In this document: one piece after another, positions 1-7,733 of the stretch | Layout of the letters: each line of letters begins with the position of its first letter | Position numbering within the stretch: the stretch's first letter is position 1 | DNA from: Paracoccaceae bacterium | GTDB taxonomy: Bacteria; Pseudomonadota; Alphaproteobacteria; Rhodobacterales; Rhodobacteraceae | Reading direction: 5' to 3' | Assembly: GCA_014762635.1 (NCBI GenBank) | Contig: JABURR010000024.1 | Location: 1-49,035, forward strand | DNA: 49,035 bases | The notes under the pieces: generated by a model | Seen by the model: the letters and a program-made list of their open reading frames with translations, nothing else | Told to the model about the DNA's origin: nothing | The model's database searches: none | Program-made: the position numbers and the translations under genes

Positions 1-26
1 CGCGCGAGCAAGGAACGAGGCTGCCC

Positions 27-1331
27 ATGATCCCCCGCTATTCCCGCCCCGAGATGACGGCCATCTGGTCGCCCGAGACGAAATTCCGCATCTGGTACGA
101 GATCGAGGCCCATGCCTGCGATGCCCAGGCCGCGCTTGGCGTGATCCCCAAGGACAACGCCGAGGCCGTCTGGAAGGCTGCCGAAGTCGACTTCGACGTG
201 GCCCGCATCGACGAGATCGAGGCCGTCACCAAGCATGACGTGATCGCCTTCCTCACCCACCTGGCCGAGATCATCGGCAATGACCAGGCGCGCTTCGTGC
301 ACCAGGGGATGACTTCCTCGGACGTGCTCGACACCACGCTGAACATCCAGCTTGTCCGCGCCGCCGACATCCTGCTGGCCGACATGGATGCTCTGCTCGC
401 CGCGCTGAAGCGCCGCGCGCTGGAGCACAAGGACACGGTCCGCCTCGGGCGCCCCCACGGCATCCATGCCAAGCCAACCACCCTGGGCCTGCCCTGCGCC
501 CGCTTCCACGCCGAGATGGACCGCAACCGCACCCGCCTCGCCACCGCGCGCGAAGAGGTGGCCACCGGCGCGATCTCGGGCGCGGTCGGCACGTTTGCCA
601 ATATCGACCCGGCGGTCGAGGAACATGTCTGCGCCAAGCTCGGCCTCAAGCCCGAGCCGATCTCCACTCAGGTGATCCCGCGCGACCGCCACGCGGCCTT
701 CTTCGCCACGCTGGGCGTCATCGCCTCGTCGATCGAGAATGTCGCGATCGAGATCCGCCACATGCAGCGCACCGAGGTTCTGGAGGCGGAGGAATTCTTC
801 TCCAAGGGCCAGAAGGGCTCCTCGGCCATGCCGCACAAGCGTAACCCGGTGCTGACCGAGAACCTCACCGGCCTCGCGCGCTTGGTGCGCATGGCCGTGA
901 TCCCGGCGATGGAGAACGTGGCGCTTTGGCACGAGCGTGACATCTCGCACAGCTCGGTCGAGCGCGGCATCGGGCCGGACGCCACGGTGACCCTCGACTT
1001 CGCGCTGAACCGGCTGACCGGCGTCGTGGACAAGCTGGTGATCTACCCTGAAAACATGCTCGCCAACATGAACAAGTTCCGCGGTCTGGTCATGAGCCAG
1101 CGCGTGCTGCTCGCCCTCACCCAGGCCGGTGTCAGCCGCGAGGATGCCTACCGCCTTGTCCAGCGCAACGCGATGAAGGTCTGGGAGGAAGGCAAGGACT
1201 TCAAGACCGAGCTCCTGGCCGACCCGGAAGTGACCGCCGCGCTCTCGCCTGCGGAAATCGAGGAGAAATTCGACCTCGGCTACCACACCAAGCACGTGGA
1301 CACGATCTTCAAGCGGGTGTTCGGCGACTAG
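27..1331 (+). CDS. purB: Adenylosuccinate lyase
   Basis: The 434-residue product matches adenylosuccinate lyase, which releases fumarate from SAICAR and from adenylosuccinate in purine synthesis. The signature of the fumarase/aspartase superfamily is visible as SSAMPHKRNP near residue 267, and TSSDVLDT near residue 95 supplies conserved active-site residues. The N-terminal MIPRYSRPEM and the length are normal for the short bacterial/archaeal-type PurB. The ATG at 27 follows a purine-rich stretch (AAGGAACGAGG). The gene stands alone and is followed about 30 bases later by a strong hairpin terminator. Identity is secure. Confidence 0.97.
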   Translation: MIPRYSRPEMTAIWSPETKFRIWYEIEAHACDAQAALGVIPKDNAEAVWKAAEVDFDVARIDEIEAVTKHDVIAFLTHLAEIIGNDQARFVHQGMTSSDVLDTTLNIQLVRAADILLADMDALLAALKRRALEHKDTVRLGRPHGIHAKPTTLGLPCARFHAEMDRNRTRLATAREEVATGAISGAVGTFANIDPAVEEHVCAKLGLKPEPISTQVIPRDRHAAFFATLGVIASSIENVAIEIRHMQRTEVLEAEEFFSKGQKGSSAMPHKRNPVLTENLTGLARLVRMAVIPAMENVALWHERDISHSSVERGIGPDATVTLDFALNRLTGVVDKLVIYPENMLANMNKFRGLVMSQRVLLALTQAGVSREDAYRLVQRNAMKVWEEGKDFKTELLADPEVTAALSPAEIEEKFDLGYHTKHVDTIFKRVFGD

Positions 1332-1359
1332 GCACCACGCCGCAAGACTCGGCAGACAG

Positions 1360-1393
1360 ACGCCGCTCACCCCGCGTGAGCGGCGTTTTCCTT
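1360..1393 (+). terminator. Rho-independent terminator of purB
   Basis: An 11-bp perfect stem (ACGCCGCTCAC / GTGAGCGGCGT) with a 5-base loop is followed by TTTTCCTTT. It lies 28 bases after the purB stop, so it ends the purB transcript. Confidence 0.88.
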
Positions 1394-1449
1394 TGGGAAT
1401 CGGCGGGTGCGTGCTACGGTTTGGCCAATCGTTTCAGAGGGAAGTTGTC

Positions 1450-1605
1450 ATGAAACTCACCGCAGTCCTCTCCGCCGTCTTTCTGGCCGCCAGCACCGTC
1501 ATGGCATCTGCTGCCTGCACCGGCGACCACCAGCAAGCGGCGAGCTGCGCCGATGGCACGACCTGGGATCCCGAGGCCAAGGCCTGCGTCGACACCAGCG
1601 CCTGA
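1450..1605 (+). CDS. Small secreted Cys-containing protein
   Basis: This is a 51-residue protein. A typical signal peptide (MKLTAVLSAVFLAASTVMASA) precedes a mature part of about 30 residues with three cysteines (CTGDHQQAASC ... C). The start is the ATG at 1450, not upstream codons in the same frame, because the signal peptide begins there and GAGGGAAG lies just upstream. The pattern C-x9-C-x(12-13)-C followed by a short tail slightly resembles small chitin-binding-like or disulfide-stabilised secreted peptides. No function can be assigned. It sits between the purB terminator and the nitrile-hydratase-like genes and is probably its own unit. Confidence 0.6.
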   Translation: MKLTAVLSAVFLAASTVMASAACTGDHQQAASCADGTTWDPEAKACVDTSA

Positions 1606-1664
1606 TCCGGCCCCATGCGAATTCCGATGTGGACAGCGCCCCGCGCGCTGGCTACCGTTTGCGT

Positions 1665-2003
1665 ATGAGCGATACTGACGGAAGACGCTGGCACGACATG
1701 GGCGGCAACGCCGCCGGCACGGTCCTGCCCGAAAATCACGACTTTGCCCTGTGGGAGAAGCGCGTGGACGCGCTGATGGTACTCTGCTCCTCCAAGGGCT
1801 ATTTCACCGTGGACGGGCTGCGCCGCGCGCTCGAAGACATGGGCGAAGCCGCCTTCGAAGAGATGTCCTATTACGAACGCTGGGTCGCGGCCGTGAACCA
1901 GAACCTGATCGAGCGCAATCTCTACACGCTCGAGGAACTGGGCGCCAAGATGGCCGAGGTGAAGGCCCGCGGCGAAACCTATGGCGAGGCCACCGGTGGC
2001 TAG
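1665..2003 (+). CDS. Nitrile hydratase beta N-half (thiocyanate hydrolase beta-like)
   Basis: The 112-residue protein corresponds to only the N-terminal half of a nitrile hydratase beta subunit. It has HDMGG near the start, the helical region ending in SYYERWVAAVNQNLIERNLYT, and ends after EELGAKMAEV. The SH3-like C-terminal half is encoded by the next, overlapping gene. In known thiocyanate hydrolases the beta subunit is likewise split into separate N- and C-half polypeptides. The alternative is a nitrile hydratase accessory protein, which resembles the same region. The ATG at 1665 was chosen because homology begins there. The three genes are packed with overlaps and probably form one operon. 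Confidence 0.8.
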   Translation: MSDTDGRRWHDMGGNAAGTVLPENHDFALWEKRVDALMVLCSSKGYFTVDGLRRALEDMGEAAFEEMSYYERWVAAVNQNLIERNLYTLEELGAKMAEVKARGETYGEATGG

Positions 2004-2262
2004 GGTCCGGGTCCGCGAGATGATGCCGCCGGGCCATGTGCGCACGCCTGCCTACCTGCGCGGCAAGACCGGCGAGATCGAGCGCGAGCTTGGCCCCTTT
2101 GCCAACCCCGAGAAGCTGGCCTATGGCCACGAGGCCGAAAAGCGCGACCTCTACCGTGTGCGCTTCACGATGCGGGAAATCTGGGGCGATGGCGCCGAAC
2201 GCCCCGAAGATACGCTCGATGCCGAGATCTACGCCCATTGGCTGGAACAGGTGGACGACTGA
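1981..2262 (+). CDS. Nitrile hydratase beta C-half (thiocyanate hydrolase alpha-like)
   Basis: The product has at most 93 residues and matches the SH3-like C-terminal domain of nitrile hydratase beta: VREMMPPGHVRTPAYLRGKTG, then YRVRFTMREIWG and a final EIYAHWLEQV. That domain packs against the alpha subunit. Two starts are possible: ATG 1981 (23-base overlap with the previous gene) or GTG 1996 (8-base overlap, 88 residues). The stop overlaps the next ATG by one base (TGATG), so the genes are probably translationally coupled. The order N-half, C-half, alpha is the order described for thiocyanate hydrolase genes scnB-scnA-scnC. Substrate cannot be decided from sequence alone. Confidence 0.8.
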   Translation: MARPPVARVRVREMMPPGHVRTPAYLRGKTGEIERELGPFANPEKLAYGHEAEKRDLYRVRFTMREIWGDGAERPEDTLDAEIYAHWLEQVDD

Positions 2263-2918
2263 TGCCCCATGACCATCACGATCACGACCATTTCCACCAC
2301 GAGGGGATGAGCCCTTCGGGCCACCCCTACCGCGCCGACAACGACGTGCCGCTGACCTATTGGCAGACCATGGAAATCGCCATGCGCGAGATCCTGATCG
2401 AGAAGGGCATCCTGACGCCCGAAGCGGTGCAGCTCCAGATCGACGCGATGGACGCCCGCAGCCCCGCCAATGGCGCGGCGGTGGTGGCCCGCGCCTGGAC
2501 CGACCCCGAGTTCAAGGCGCGGCTGCTGGCCAACGGCTCTGACGCCACACGCGAGATGGGCTTCGATATCGGACCGATGCACCTTGTCGCGGTGGAAAAC
2601 ACCGACGCCGTGCATAACGTGATCGTCTGCACGCTCTGTTCGTGCTACCCGCGCAACCTGCTGGGCCTGCCGCCCGATTGGTACAAGTCCCGCGCCTATC
2701 GCTCGCGCACGGTGAAAGAGCCGCGCAAGGTGCTGTCGGAATTTGGCCTGGACCTGCCCGATGACGTGACGGTGCGGGTCCACGATTCCACCGCCGACAT
2801 GCGCTACATCGTGCTGCCCGCCCGCCCCGCCGGAACCGATGGCATGTCCGAGGCCGAGCTGGCCGCGCTGGTCACCCGTGACAGCATGATCGGCGTGGGT
2901 GCGCCAAAACAGCCCTGA
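2262..2918 (+). CDS. Nitrile hydratase alpha / thiocyanate hydrolase gamma-like subunit
   Basis: This 218-residue protein is the metal-bearing subunit. The metal centre is C123-T-L-C126-S-C128. Threonine in the second position of this motif is typical of the cobalt-type enzymes; iron types usually have serine. It is followed by the conserved LGLPPDWYKSRAYR and VKEPRKVLSEFG segments. The N-terminus is unusually rich in His and Asp (MPHDHHDHDHFHHEG), which could help acquire metal. ATG 2262 overlaps the previous stop. No P47K-type or P14K-type activator gene follows, although cobalt insertion in relatives often needs one. Whether it hydrates nitriles or thiocyanate is open. Confidence 0.88.
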   Translation: MPHDHHDHDHFHHEGMSPSGHPYRADNDVPLTYWQTMEIAMREILIEKGILTPEAVQLQIDAMDARSPANGAAVVARAWTDPEFKARLLANGSDATREMGFDIGPMHLVAVENTDAVHNVIVCTLCSCYPRNLLGLPPDWYKSRAYRSRTVKEPRKVLSEFGLDLPDDVTVRVHDSTADMRYIVLPARPAGTDGMSEAELAALVTRDSMIGVGAPKQP

Positions 2919-2999
2919 TCCGCGGCTTGTATCACGGCACCCCTGACGCTATCTGAACGGCACCCCGCAGCGCAAGCTGTGCCTGACCCCGTGAATGCC

Positions 3000-3920
3000 A
3001 TGGCCACCGAACAGACAAACTGGCGCGATTCCCTGCAGAACGCGGCGTTGCGCGGCGCCCTGGGCTTTGCGCTGGCGCTGCCCTATCGCTGGCGGGTGCC
3101 TCTGATCGGCTGGCTGGTGTCGCGGGTGGTGGCGCCGATCGCCGGGTGGCGCCGGCGGATCCGCGGCAACCTGGCTCATGTCTGCCCCGACATGGACCCG
3201 GCCGAGGTCAAACGCATGACCCGCGCCGTGCCGAACAACGCGGGCCGCACCCTGATCGAGATCTACTCGGGCCGCGAGTTCCTCGACCGGGTAAAAGACC
3301 TGGAGCCCACCGGCCCCGGCGTCGCCGCCCTGCGCGAGGCCCGCGCGGCAGGCCGCCCGGTGATCCTGGTGACCGGGCATTTCGGCAATTACGACGCCCC
3401 GCGCGGCGCGCTGGCGGCGCAGGGCATCCCCATGGCGGCCCTCTACCGCCCCATGCGCAACGCGAAGTTCAACGCCCATTACGTGAACGCGATGTCGACC
3501 ATCGCCTCGCCGGTTTTCCCGGCCGACCGGCGCGGGCTGATCGGGTTGCTGAAATACCTGTCCACCGGGAACACCATTGGCGTGCTGATCGACATCTACG
3601 CGACCAAGGGAGCAAAGGTCTCGTATTTCGGAAAATCTGCCCCCACCGCCACCTCGGTCGCGGAATGGGCACTGAAATACGACGCGCTACTCTTGCCGAT
3701 CTACGGCATTCGTCTGGAGAACGGGCTGGATTTCGAGATCCGCATCGACGCGCCGATCCCCCACACAGACCCGGTCACCATGACCCAGGCGCTGAACGAC
3801 AACCTTGAGGCGCTGGTGCGCAATCACATGGACCAGTGGTTCTGGATCCACCGCCGCTGGAAGCCCGGTCGGCAAGCCGGGATTCAGCGCAAGCGCGCGG
3901 CGGCCAGCACGGGCCCGTGA
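3000..3920 (+). CDS. Lysophospholipid/lipid A acyltransferase (LpxL/HtrB family)
   Basis: The 306-residue protein belongs to the LpxL/LpxM family that adds secondary acyl chains to lipid A or related lipids at the inner membrane. The catalytic HX4D motif appears as GHFGNYDA near residue 127. The acceptor-region signature is RPMRNAKFNAHYV, and WFWIHRRWKP near the C-terminus is typical of the family. The start is uncertain: in-frame GTG codons at 2979 and 2991 precede ATG 3000, and none has a convincing ribosome-binding site. The 3' end overlaps the convergent DUF1223 gene by 37 bases. The precise acyl donor and acceptor cannot be told. Confidence 0.85.
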   Translation: MATEQTNWRDSLQNAALRGALGFALALPYRWRVPLIGWLVSRVVAPIAGWRRRIRGNLAHVCPDMDPAEVKRMTRAVPNNAGRTLIEIYSGREFLDRVKDLEPTGPGVAALREARAAGRPVILVTGHFGNYDAPRGALAAQGIPMAALYRPMRNAKFNAHYVNAMSTIASPVFPADRRGLIGLLKYLSTGNTIGVLIDIYATKGAKVSYFGKSAPTATSVAEWALKYDALLLPIYGIRLENGLDFEIRIDAPIPHTDPVTMTQALNDNLEALVRNHMDQWFWIHRRWKPGRQAGIQRKRAAASTGP

Positions 3921-4576
3921 CCGTCCTTCTGGATCAGAACCACAACCGGTTCCGATCCGCGCACGGTCACCGACAGGTCCAGCGGCGCGCGGCCGTTCCA
4001 GTCTGACACCACCTCCAGCGCAGTGACGATGTTGAAGTAGTCGATGGTCTTGCCGGCGTTCTCGCCCCGCTCGATCGCGACGGAGGCATGGGGCTGGTAA
4101 CGCGCAAGCTGCACCAGCATCTTGCCCGGCTCCCGGCTCTCGGCCCGGATCTTCAGCCGATTGCCGTTGCGTGAGAGGCTAAGGCTCACCGGCTTGTCGC
4201 GGGCGGCATCGTCGGCAATCATCTCGGCCAGTTGCATGGGCTTGTAGCCCACTACGTGATCACGCCCTCCGACGACGAATTGCGGCGTGTAGATCGTGCG
4301 CGCCCCGGCGGCAGAGGCATAGCCTTTCTGGCGGCGGGTGAAGGCGGGGCTGCCGTAATTGTCGGTCCAGCCAATGTAATCCCAGTAATCCACGTGCAGC
4401 GCGAGCGCGATCACGTCCTCTCGCGGGGCAAGCTCAGCCATGAGCGCATCCGCGGGCGGGCAGGAGGAACACCCCTGCGAGGTGTAAAGCTCTACCACCA
4501 CCGGAGGTTCCGAGCCCTGGGCCTGGAGCCCGGAGGCCAAGGCAAAAGAAAAGACAGCAGCCAGAATCGCGCGCAT
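3884..4576 (-). CDS. Exported DUF1223 thioredoxin-like protein
   Basis: The 230-residue product starts with a signal peptide (MRAILAAVFSFALASGLQAQ), then VVVELYTSQGCSSCPPAD. That is a CxxC in a thioredoxin-like fold as in DUF1223 proteins, followed by ALHVDYWDYIGW and the TPQFVVGG segment. The family is periplasmic and of unknown function; a redox role is suggested by the CSSC motif but not proven. Its 3' end runs 37 bases into the convergent acyltransferase gene, with no terminator hairpin between them. Confidence 0.9.
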   Translation of the reverse strand: MRAILAAVFSFALASGLQAQGSEPPVVVELYTSQGCSSCPPADALMAELAPREDVIALALHVDYWDYIGWTDNYGSPAFTRRQKGYASAAGARTIYTPQFVVGGRDHVVGYKPMQLAEMIADDAARDKPVSLSLSRNGNRLKIRAESREPGKMLVQLARYQPHASVAIERGENAGKTIDYFNIVTALEVVSDWNGRAPLDLSVTVRGSEPVVVLIQKDGHGPVLAAARLR

Positions 4577-4689
4577 GAGTTCGTCCCGTTATCCCACGAC
4601 AGCCTTTGTAGCCGCCCCCGCCGCCCCCTGCCAATCAAGGTTTCTTGAGAGCCCCGCGAGCGGGTGGACTGCGCTGCTCCCCAACCTTG

Positions 4690-5238
4690 GACCGCCGGAA
4701 ACTGGATTTTTCCGGCTTTATCACGACGACGGGCTGGTGACGCCATCGGGATAATGCATGGTAATCGGGACGTTGTAACCGATCGCGCTGTGGGGTTTGT
4801 CCTCGTTGTAGTGTCTGCGCCAATCCTCCAGCTTTTCGCGGGCGTCCGCAAGGCTCATGAACCAGTGCGCGTTCAGGCACTCCGCCCTGAGTTTGCTGTT
4901 GAACGCTTCGATGAAGCCGTTGTCCGTGGGTTTCCCGGGCCGTGAGAAGTCAAGCGTGACGTCATTCACATAGGCCCAGAGATCGAGGTCACGGGAGATA
5001 AATTCGCTGCCCTGATCGACCCTGATCGTCTTTGGGTAGCCGATCCGCCCACAGACCCATTCGAGCGTCTGCACGACGTCTTCGCCTCGATAGGAGAAAC
5101 GCGCATCGGCCGCCGGACAGAGCCGTGAATGCGTGTCGACAACGGTCAGGATGCGCAGCTTCTTGCCAAGGGCGAGCTGGTCGTGGACAAAATCCATCGC
5201 CCAGACATCGTTCGGCCCCACGGCGTCCTGGCGGTCCT
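4690..5238 (-). mobile_element. IS3-family insertion sequence remnant
   Basis: Only the 3' part of an IS3-family element is left. The readable piece encodes the catalytic core of the OrfB transposase and ends close to a presumed IS terminus near GGACCGCCGGAAAC (about 4689). The OrfA helix-turn-helix gene and the first half of OrfB are missing. The upstream junction lies at about 5215-5240, inside a DUF1992 gene. The left edge is approximate because no second terminus is available for comparison. Confidence 0.75.
4721..5238 (-). pseudogene. Truncated IS3-family transposase OrfB
   Basis: The frame gives about 170 residues of an rve integrase core, starting near GPNDVWAMDFVHDQ. All three catalytic acidic residues are visible: D in WAMDF, D in RVDQGSEF, and E in FIEAFNSKLRAEC, with the usual FSRPGKPTDN between. 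The C-terminal EDWRRHYNEDKPHSAIGYN is complete. Upstream of about 5238 the frame runs out of family sequence into low-complexity Arg/Pro/His translation, which is a shadow of the neighbouring DUF1992 fragment. Without OrfA and the N-terminal part of OrfB it cannot transpose by itself. Confidence 0.88.
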
Positions 5239-5394
5239 CGCGCCGTTTTCCTTCACCAGCCGGTTCAGAAGCGCGTTCTGGGGGTCGTCGCATTCGGGCA
5301 ACGGCTTGCCCGCGCCGGGGAGGTTGTCGAAGGCGCCGTCCGCCTCGGCCTCGCGGATGCGCTGGTCCATGAGCTCGATGAGCGGGTGGTCCAT
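5239..5394 (-). pseudogene. DUF1992 (DnaJ-C28-like) gene cut by the IS
   Basis: The ATG at 5394 opens a frame matching the N-terminus of the DUF1992 family: MDHPLIELMDQRIREAEADG, then GAFDNLPGAGKPLP and NALLNRLVKENGA. After about 52 residues the family match stops at about 5239 and IS3-derived sequence follows. Intact members are usually about twice this length, so the C-terminal half is lost. The frame continues as nonsense to 5146 before a stop. This looks like a gene killed by IS insertion plus deletion. Confidence 0.78.
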
Positions 5395-5445
5395 GGGCTC
5401 GGGATAGCCACGCGCGGGGGTGGGGGGAAGGGTGTGGAGGTGCGG

Positions 5446-5631
5446 TCACTCTTTCGGTGGATACTCCGGCTGCGTGCCCCAAGGGACGTATCTCACGCAG
5501 GTATTACCGACCAAGGTTCCGCCTCTCTCGACACAGCCGAACTTGTGGAAAGGCAAGTAGGAAATTCCTCCTGCGATCAGGCCCGCCAAGAAGGCGCCAA
5601 AGAACAGACCGAGGCACCAATCATCATCCAT
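5446..5631 (-). CDS. Small membrane protein with Cys loop (second of pair)
   Basis: This is a 61-residue protein: one hydrophobic segment (LGLFFGAFLAGLIAGGISYL, about residues 7-26) followed by a short outside region with CVERGGTLVGNTC. The ATG at 5631 overlaps the end of the upstream gene by 8 bases (ATGGATGA), a typical translational-coupling arrangement. The Cys-x-x-RGG-S/T pattern, with a second Cys about 10 residues later, is shared with the upstream partner, so the two are probably distant paralogues. I do not recognise the family. Confidence 0.6.
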   Translation of the reverse strand: MDDDWCLGLFFGAFLAGLIAGGISYLPFHKFGCVERGGTLVGNTCVRYVPWGTQPEYPPKE

Positions 5632-5857
5632 CCGGAGCGCCTTCTGTTGCGGGGTCCGAAACGGCCCGGGGGGTCGGACGGTCTACCTTGTATTGCTCCA
5701 CTCTCGGCGCCCATTCTTCGCACATAGAGCCGGAGTAGTCCCAAGACCCTCCTCGATCGAGGCACATGTCGATGTGGATGAATTCCAAAAAACCTTTCCC
5801 GGCCCACGCGCCGATGATGAAAACCGCCCCCGCAGTGATCAGGCATTTCCTTGTCAT
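5624..5857 (-). CDS. Small membrane protein with Cys loop (first of pair)
   Basis: The product is 77 residues from the ATG at 5857, which is preceded at 6 bases by GGGGAGAG. An earlier in-frame ATG at 5890 lacks such a site. After MTRK comes a membrane or signal segment (CLITAGAVFIIGAWAGKGFL), then CLDRGGSWDYSGSMCEEW and a polar tail. The Cys loop CLDRGGS...C parallels CVERGGT...C in the next gene. The pairing and coupling suggest that the two act together, perhaps as envelope lipoprotein-like or disulfide-bonded peptides. Function unknown. Confidence 0.6.
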   Translation of the reverse strand: MTRKCLITAGAVFIIGAWAGKGFLEFIHIDMCLDRGGSWDYSGSMCEEWAPRVEQYKVDRPTPRAVSDPATEGAPDG

Positions 5858-5960
5858 TCGGCTCTCCCCTGGCGCCCGGAAAGGTTGCAAAGCCCGTCTC
5901 CCAAGTCAATCGTGGGAACGGGGCAATGGTCAACTACCTGCACAAAGCATCCCCGACGAA

Positions 5961-5989
5961 AAACGCCCCGGCGCGGGGCCGGGGCGTTT
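5961..5989 (-). terminator. Terminator of the 5'-nucleotidase gene
   Basis: An 11-bp perfect stem (AAACGCCCCGG / CCGGGGCGTTT) with a 7-base loop lies 22 bases downstream of the nucleotidase stop. On the minus strand it runs into a T-rich end (CGTTTTTCG), as expected for an intrinsic terminator. Confidence 0.85.
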
Positions 5990-6010
5990 CGGTTCGGATG
6001 GCTCCGGGCG

Positions 6011-7585
6011 TCACTCTTTCAGGGTGATCCGGCCATCGGTATAGGGCTGGTAGGGGCCGTTCGCGGCAAGGAACTCGGCCGTCACATCGGCGAGGTCGGG
6101 GCCGAAGTCGTAGACGTTCATCGCGTCCACGAACATCTTGTAGCCATCGCCGCCGTTGCGCACGAAGTTGTTCGACACCACGCCATAGACCTTGTCGGCG
6201 CCGACCGGGACATAGCCCGCGCCCTCGTCCACCATGACCTCGCTGACGCGGCTGCCCGCCGGGGCAGCGGGATCGAAGGCGAACTTCAGCCCCGCCACCT
6301 GCGGGAAGCGGCCGCCGCCCTCTTCCACCTGGCTGACGCCGTTTTCCAGCGCCGCGACCAGCGTCGCGCCGGTCACCTGGAAGGTCGAGAGCGTGTTCTG
6401 GAACGGCAGCACCGTGAGCACCTCGCCCATGGTCACGGGACCCGCGTCGATCGAGGCGCGCAACCCGCCGCCGTTCTGGAATGCGACCTGGATACCCTGG
6501 TCGCGCACCCGGTCGAGCATCGCGTCAGCCACGAGGTTGCCCATGGCGCATTCCACCGCGCGGCAGACCGAGCGGTCGCCCTCGATGGCGCCCGCAGCCT
6601 CGGCCACGACCTTGTTGCGGATCTCATCAAGCGGCCCGGCCAGTTCGGCGATGCGCGCCTTGGTGACGCCATCCTCGGCCACGCCGCCATCCATGATGAT
6701 CGGCTCGCCCACGGCCTCGGTCACGTTGCCCGCATCGTCGAAGGTCACGTTCAGCTCGCCCAGGAACTTGCCATAGGCATAGGCCTGCACGATGGCGGTC
6801 TGGCCGACCATCACCGGATAGGGGCCCTTGGCGCCCTCGATGGTGTTGGACAGAAGCGAGTTGTCATGGCCGCCCACGATCACGTCGATGCCCTCGACCT
6901 CGGCGGCGACGCGCTGGTCCACCGCAAGGCCCGAGTGGCTGAGGACGATGATCTTGTTCACGCCCTCGGCGCTCAGCCGGGCGACCTCGGCACGGACCGC
7001 CTCGACCGGGTCGCCGAAGCTGACGTTCGGGCCGGGGCTGGACAGCTCATCGGTATCCTGCGGCGTCAGGCCGATCAGGCCCAGCTTCTCGCCGCCCTGC
7101 TCGATCACCACGGATTTGCGGATCATGTCCGTCAGCAGCGGCTCGCCCGAGATATCGGCGTTCGACATCAGGATCGGGAACGAGACCGATTCCGCGAAGC
7201 CGCGCAGAACCTCGGGGCCGTCGTCGAACTCGTGGTTGCCCACGGTCATCGCCGTGTAGCCCATCTTGTTCATCATCTCGGCCGCGGCCTTGCCCTTGTA
7301 ATAAGTGTAGAAGAGCGTGCCCTGGAACTGATCCCCGCCATCCACGAGGATCGAGTTGTTGGACCGCGCCCGCGCCGCCTCGATCGCCGAGACCAGCCGC
7401 GCCGAGCCGCCGAAGCATTTGCCCTCGGCATTGTCCTCGTCCGAACAGCCGGAGTCGTATTTCGAGATCGGCTCGAACCGGGCGTGGAAGTCGTTGGTGT
7501 GAAGAATGGTCAAAGTATAATCGGCCAGCGCAGCGCCGCCACTCATGGCAAGCACTGTGGCCGAGGCAAGAATATGCCTTAGCAT
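6011..7585 (-). CDS. Periplasmic 5'-nucleotidase / UshA-family metallophosphatase
   Basis: The 524-residue exported enzyme has a signal peptide (MLRHILASATVLAMSGGAALA). A calcineurin-like phosphatase domain follows: TND31-F-H near the start, DGGDQFQG at 82-89, GNHEFDDG at 116-123, and LSHSG plus GGHDN later. The 5'-nucleotidase C-terminal domain carries QNGGGLRAS and the substrate-stacking region SNNFVRNGGDGY. Such proteins strip phosphate from nucleotides or UDP-sugars in the periplasm so that the nucleoside can be taken up. Several upstream in-frame codons exist, but the signal peptide fixes the start at 7585. It is monocistronic with its own terminator. Confidence 0.92.
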   Translation of the reverse strand: MLRHILASATVLAMSGGAALADYTLTILHTNDFHARFEPISKYDSGCSDEDNAEGKCFGGSARLVSAIEAARARSNNSILVDGGDQFQGTLFYTYYKGKAAAEMMNKMGYTAMTVGNHEFDDGPEVLRGFAESVSFPILMSNADISGEPLLTDMIRKSVVIEQGGEKLGLIGLTPQDTDELSSPGPNVSFGDPVEAVRAEVARLSAEGVNKIIVLSHSGLAVDQRVAAEVEGIDVIVGGHDNSLLSNTIEGAKGPYPVMVGQTAIVQAYAYGKFLGELNVTFDDAGNVTEAVGEPIIMDGGVAEDGVTKARIAELAGPLDEIRNKVVAEAAGAIEGDRSVCRAVECAMGNLVADAMLDRVRDQGIQVAFQNGGGLRASIDAGPVTMGEVLTVLPFQNTLSTFQVTGATLVAALENGVSQVEEGGGRFPQVAGLKFAFDPAAPAGSRVSEVMVDEGAGYVPVGADKVYGVVSNNFVRNGGDGYKMFVDAMNVYDFGPDLADVTAEFLAANGPYQPYTDGRITLKE

Positions 7586-7733
7586 CGGAACCCCCGTTGG
7601 TTGCTGTCCGGGTCTTAATGGCCCGGTCCTGTGACAATGCCATGAAGGTAGCGACGAGTCCCGCCCGACGCTACGTAAGGTTGCATCGCAGCGAACGCTT
7701 GACCCCTCCCCTGCCAGCGGGCATTTGGGCGCC

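Noticed and set aside
5693-7582. 629-codon plus-strand open frame opposite the nucleotidase
   Set aside because: Its translation is His/Arg/Asp-rich without domains and mirrors the minus-strand UshA-family gene, which has a signal peptide and all catalytic motifs.
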